From JBBIMS01 sp964531645 (lineage in GTDB: Bacteria > Acidobacteriota > Aminicenantia > JBFLYD01 > JBBIMS01): 16,365 nucleotides of DNA. Positions 13,295 to 16,365 of the stretch are shown one piece after another. The notes beneath the pieces are model-generated. The model saw only the letters and a list, made by a program, of their open reading frames with translations. It was not told the origin of the DNA and did no database searches. The position numbers and the translations under genes are program-made. The stretch spans positions 1 to 16,365 of the forward strand of contig CAZHEF010000044.1 in NCBI GenBank assembly GCA_964531645.1, given 5' to 3'. The stretch's first letter is position 1, and every line of letters begins with the position of its first letter.

Positions 13295-15982
13295 ATGAAT
13301 GTCAAAAAAGCTATCAACTCTGCATTTTTAACTATTTTAATAGTTATATTTTTATCAGGCTTTAATTTCATAGTTCAAAAGAGTTCAGCAAGCGAACAAT
13401 TCGATAAAAATTGCTTTCCATTCATGAGTCCTGATCTCCCACTGGAAGAGCGTGTTTCTGATCTTGTAAAAAGGCTTACTCTTGAAGAAAAAATAAGCCA
13501 GCTTATGAATGATTCTCCAGCCATTGAAAGATTGGGAATTCCTCAATACAACTGGTGGAACGAGGGTCTTCACGGTGTTGCGAGAGCAGGGCTTGCCACA
13601 GTTTTTCCTCAGTCCATCGGTCTTTCTGCTACATGGGATAAAGACTTGATTTTCAAAGTGGCAACTGCCATTTCCGATGAAGCCCGAGCAAAACATCATG
13701 AATTTGTAAAGAGAGGGAAAAGAGGAATTTATCAGGGGCTTACCTTCTGGTCACCAAACATAAATCTTTTTCGAGATCCACGATGGGGAAGAGGAATGGA
13801 GACTTACGGCGAGGATCCTTATCTTACTGGAACAATGGCAATAAACTTCATAAAAGGACTTCAGGGAAATCATCCCAAATATTTTAAAGTCATTGCAACT
13901 GCAAAACATTATGCTGTGCACAGCGGACCAGAACCTGAGCGTCACACATTTGATGCTGTAGTTGACTTACCTGACCTTAGAGGAAGCTACCTACCTCATT
14001 TTGAAATGGCTGTCCGTGAAGGAAAAGTTTATTCTGTCATGTGTGCCTACAATCGTTTTCACGGACTTCCATGCTGCGGTAGCCCATTTTTATTGAATGA
14101 AATTCTTAGAGAGGAATGGGGTTTTGAAGGTTATGTTGTTTCAGACTGCGATGCTGTGGATGACATATACGCCACCCACAAACTTGTTCCTACCCTTGCT
14201 GAAGCATCTGCCATGGCTCTTAAAGCTGGAACAGACCTGAACTGTGGCACATCCTACTCAGCCCTGCTTGAGGCTTTAAAGAAAGGACTGATGAGTGAAT
14301 CTGACATTGATACAGCATTAAAAAGACTTTTCGCAGCACGCTTCAGGCTCGGTATGTTTGATCCAGAAGAAATGGTTCTTTATACAAAAATTCCATATTC
14401 TGTTGTTGATTGTCCAGAGCACAGGGCTCTTGCACTTGAGTCAGCAAGAAAATCCATTGTCCTTTTTCAGAATAGAGGAAATGTCCTTCCACTTCCAAAA
14501 AATCTCCAATCAATTGCAGTCATTAGACCCAATGCAAATGATGTGGAGGTTCTTCTCGGAAATTATAACGGAACTCCTGCTGACCCAATAACTCCACTGC
14601 GAGGGATAAAGGAGAAAGTTGGTGAGAAAGTAGAGGTTATATACGAACCTGAAACAGACTGGGCAGATGGGATTCCAGTTTCAGCCCCGATTCCTTCAGA
14701 TTTTCTAAAACCATCTTTGGATTCAGAGGAAAATGGTCTTCAAGCAGAGTGTTTCAGCAATAAGGAGTTTGAAGGGGAGCCTGTTCTTCAGCGGATTGAT
14801 TCCAAGGTTGATTTTAACTGGTGGGATAAAGCTCCTTTACCAGAGCTTGATGATGACAATTTCTCTGTTCGATGGACAGGCTTTCTTTTACCTCCCGAAA
14901 GTGGCGATTACTATTTAGGTGGAGAAGGTTTCAATACATTCAGAATTTATCTTGATAATCAGCTAATTGCCAGTTTTAATGGAAGCCACGAAACTCGCAA
15001 AGTTTATAAAAAAGTCTATCTTCAAAGTGGAAAATTATATCCTTTAAAAATTGAATTCAGCCATCGTTATGGAGATGCAAGAATGCACCTTCTATGGAAA
15101 AAACCTGCTCCAGATGAAATGCAAAGAGCTATTGAAGCAGCGAAAAAAGCTGAAGCCGTGATTTTATTTTTAGGACTTTCTCCAAGACTTGAAGGGGAAG
15201 AGATGGATGCTCAGGTTAAAGGATTCAAAGGAGGAGACCGCCTCACTCTTAACCTTCCAGAGAATCAGGAAAAATTAATGGAAGAAGTAGTAAAAGTTTC
15301 TGAAGGAAAACCTGTTGTTCTTGTTCTTTTGAATGGAAGTCCTCTATCCATAAACAGAGCTGTAGAAATTGTTCCTGCAATTATAGAAGCCTGGTACCCC
15401 GGCCAGGCGGGTGGTCAGGCAATTGCAGATGTTATCTTCGGAGATTATAATCCTGCGGGAAGATTGCCTGTTACTTTCTATCGTTCAATTGATGACCTGC
15501 CTGATTTTAATGATTACAGGATGAAAGGAAGAACTTACCGCTATTTCAGAAAAGAACCCTTGTTTCCTTTTGGCTATGGCCTTAGCTATACTCACTTCCA
15601 CTATTCAAAGCTAAAAGTTAAGAAGACTTTAAGGATTGGCAAAGAATTGAAAATCTCTGTTAAAGTTAAAAACATTGGTAAATTGGATGGAGAAGAGGTT
15701 GTTCAGGTTTATCTGAATTGCCCTGATTCTAACTCTCCCTTCAACCCAATTCGCTGGCTTACTGGTTACGAAAGAATTTTTATTAGAAAAGGTGAAACAA
15801 AAGAAGTAAATTTCAAAATAAAACCTGAGCACATAGCAATTTTTGATAGAGAAGGAAATAGAGTTATTGAACCAGGAACTCTTATGGTTTCAGTAGGTGG
15901 ACAGCAACCTGATTTTTATAGAAGATTAAACGCATACACTACAATGAATTTAACTAAAACGATAAAAATCAAAAAGAAATAA
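13295..15982 (+). CDS. Secreted GH3 beta-xylosidase/beta-glucosidase with PA14 insert
   Basis: 895 residues. An N-terminal signal or anchor (about 10-27) and the acceptable site SSAS (30-33) suggest export. The GH3 N-domain carries NWWNEGLHGVARAG (86-99), WSPNINLFRDPRWGRGMETY (152-171), KHYAVHSG (204-211) and the nucleophile Asp284 in VVSDCDAV (281-288). In the C-domain the acid/base is probably Glu633 or Glu636 in RLEGEEMD (631-638), ahead of GFKGGDR. A PA14 domain (about 481-602; FLLPPESGDYYLGGEG at 530-545) is inserted in the C-domain, and a fibronectin-III-like domain ends the protein (about 770-870). The WWNEGLHG and DPRWGRGMETYGEDPY signatures favour beta-xylosidase-type enzymes removing terminal sugars from oligosaccharides, but glucosidase or arabinosidase activity cannot be excluded. 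The gene is monocistronic with its own promoter; no transporter or regulator is adjacent. Confidence 0.92.
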   Translation: MNVKKAINSAFLTILIVIFLSGFNFIVQKSSASEQFDKNCFPFMSPDLPLEERVSDLVKRLTLEEKISQLMNDSPAIERLGIPQYNWWNEGLHGVARAGLATVFPQSIGLSATWDKDLIFKVATAISDEARAKHHEFVKRGKRGIYQGLTFWSPNINLFRDPRWGRGMETYGEDPYLTGTMAINFIKGLQGNHPKYFKVIATAKHYAVHSGPEPERHTFDAVVDLPDLRGSYLPHFEMAVREGKVYSVMCAYNRFHGLPCCGSPFLLNEILREEWGFEGYVVSDCDAVDDIYATHKLVPTLAEASAMALKAGTDLNCGTSYSALLEALKKGLMSESDIDTALKRLFAARFRLGMFDPEEMVLYTKIPYSVVDCPEHRALALESARKSIVLFQNRGNVLPLPKNLQSIAVIRPNANDVEVLLGNYNGTPADPITPLRGIKEKVGEKVEVIYEPETDWADGIPVSAPIPSDFLKPSLDSEENGLQAECFSNKEFEGEPVLQRIDSKVDFNWWDKAPLPELDDDNFSVRWTGFLLPPESGDYYLGGEGFNTFRIYLDNQLIASFNGSHETRKVYKKVYLQSGKLYPLKIEFSHRYGDARMHLLWKKPAPDEMQRAIEAAKKAEAVILFLGLSPRLEGEEMDAQVKGFKGGDRLTLNLPENQEKLMEEVVKVSEGKPVVLVLLNGSPLSINRAVEIVPAIIEAWYPGQAGGQAIADVIFGDYNPAGRLPVTFYRSIDDLPDFNDYRMKGRTYRYFRKEPLFPFGYGLSYTHFHYSKLKVKKTLRIGKELKISVKVKNIGKLDGEEVVQVYLNCPDSNSPFNPIRWLTGYERIFIRKGETKEVNFKIKPEHIAIFDREGNRVIEPGTLMVSVGGQQPDFYRRLNAYTTMNLTKTIKIKKK

Positions 15983-16051
15983 ACTTTAAAATCGACTTAA
16001 GCTTTCCAAGATAAACGAATTAAAAATTACCTACATTCCACCTCTTAAGTT

Positions 16052-16068
16052 AAAAAAGCTTCTTTTTT
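16052..16068. terminator. Possible bidirectional AT-rich terminator
   Basis: AAAAAAG (16052-16058), loop CTT and CTTTTTT (16062-16068) form a 7-bp stem with T-tracts on both strands, between the convergent GH3 and small membrane-protein genes. The stem has only one G-C pair, so it would be weak. The remaining gap (15983-16103) shows no gene. Confidence 0.35.
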
Positions 16069-16103
16069 ACTTTTCCGCTGTGGACTTAGAATTCAGCTTA
16101 AAA

Positions 16104-16277
16104 CTATAAGCCTTTTAGCAATGTTCCCAATAAAAGAAGAGCGAACCCTACAACCACAATCCAGAATGAATAAGTTGTCAAAACACCCAGGGAGGTCAGA
16201 TGTGCAATGACACCTATGACCCCAATAATTAAAGAAATCCACCAGGTAATAGCCCTCGGTGCTGTAAATTTTGACAT
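16104..16277 (-). CDS. Small two-helix membrane protein, function unknown
   Basis: 57 residues. The ATG at 16277 is preceded by a strong AGGAGGG and the frame closes with TAG at 16104. A short polar N-terminus (MSKFTAPRAI) leads into two hydrophobic segments, WWISLIIGVIGVIAHL (12-27) and FWIVVVGFALLLLGTLL (39-55), joined by a short loop containing SLGVLTTYS, and ends in KGL. The pattern is a compact alpha-helical hairpin in the cytoplasmic membrane. I recall similar tiny proteins as conserved hypotheticals but cannot name a family with certainty. The strong ribosome-binding site, its own promoter and clean codon structure argue that it is real. Confidence 0.8.
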   Translation of the reverse strand: MSKFTAPRAITWWISLIIGVIGVIAHLTSLGVLTTYSFWIVVVGFALLLLGTLLKGL

Positions 16278-16310
16278 GTTACCCTCCTAAAATTAAATTT
16301 CACTCCTTTT

Positions 16311-16339
16311 TTTTTATCATCATAAAAATTTAATGTCAA
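16311..16339 (-). promoter_or_regulatory. Promoter for the small membrane protein
   Basis: On the minus strand a perfect TTGACA (16334-16339), a 17-bp spacer and TAAAAA (16311-16316). The start would be near 16304, giving a leader of about 27 bases that includes the AGGAGGG site. Confidence 0.5.
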
Positions 16340-16365
16340 GTAAAATTCAATTTACTCAGAAATTC

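Overview
The window looks like ordinary bacterial chromosome from an AT-rich organism. Genes have strong Shine-Dalgarno sequences and recognisable sigma-70 promoters (TTGACA/TATAAT type), and proteins are rich in Lys, Glu and Ile. The gene set is NAD synthetase, ribosomal RNA methyltransferases, small heat-shock protein, HtpX, an SPFH protein, an exported M28 peptidase, a GH3 glycosidase and a decayed 6-bladed beta-propeller lipoprotein. That mix is what I would expect of an anaerobic heterotroph degrading peptides and plant-type glycans. Candidatus Aminicenantota or a relative is my best guess, but this rests on gene flavour only.

Layout: bases 1-524 carry no credible gene and consist largely of degenerate tandem 7-, 8- and 9-base arrays. 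A plus-strand housekeeping stretch follows: a 2,4-diaminopentanoate-dehydrogenase-like oxidoreductase (525-1553), a nitrilase-type glutaminase overlapping a single-domain NAD synthetase (1631-3281, together a two-subunit NAD synthetase), and rsmI (3401-4177). Next comes a protein and membrane quality-control group: hsp20 (4226-4672), htpX (4952-5797), a prohibitin/HflC-like SPFH protein (6078-6941) and a TPR lipoprotein (7039-8022). On the minus strand a secreted M28 peptidase (8803-10842) is translationally coupled by GTGA to a SpoU/TrmH RNA methyltransferase (8030-8806). Upstream of these lies a beta-propeller lipoprotein pseudogene (11014-12160) and a SAM-dependent methyltransferase (12264-13139). 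A secreted GH3 glycosidase with a PA14 insert (13295-15982, plus) follows, and a 57-residue membrane protein (16104-16277, minus) closes the window.

How the genes work together: the glutaminase and NadE should deliver glutamine-derived ammonia for the last step of NAD synthesis. Hsp20, HtpX and the SPFH protein plausibly form a stress and membrane-proteostasis neighbourhood, although they have separate promoters and gaps. The M28 peptidase and GH3 enzyme are extracytoplasmic degradative functions.

I see no convincing new defence, mobile or biosynthetic system. The most unusual features are the periodic intergenic arrays that recur in five gaps, the split NAD synthetase, the pseudogene whose two worst frameshifts sit at 8-base homopolymers, and a ~48-bp element duplicated upstream of the pseudogene and of the methyltransferase gene.
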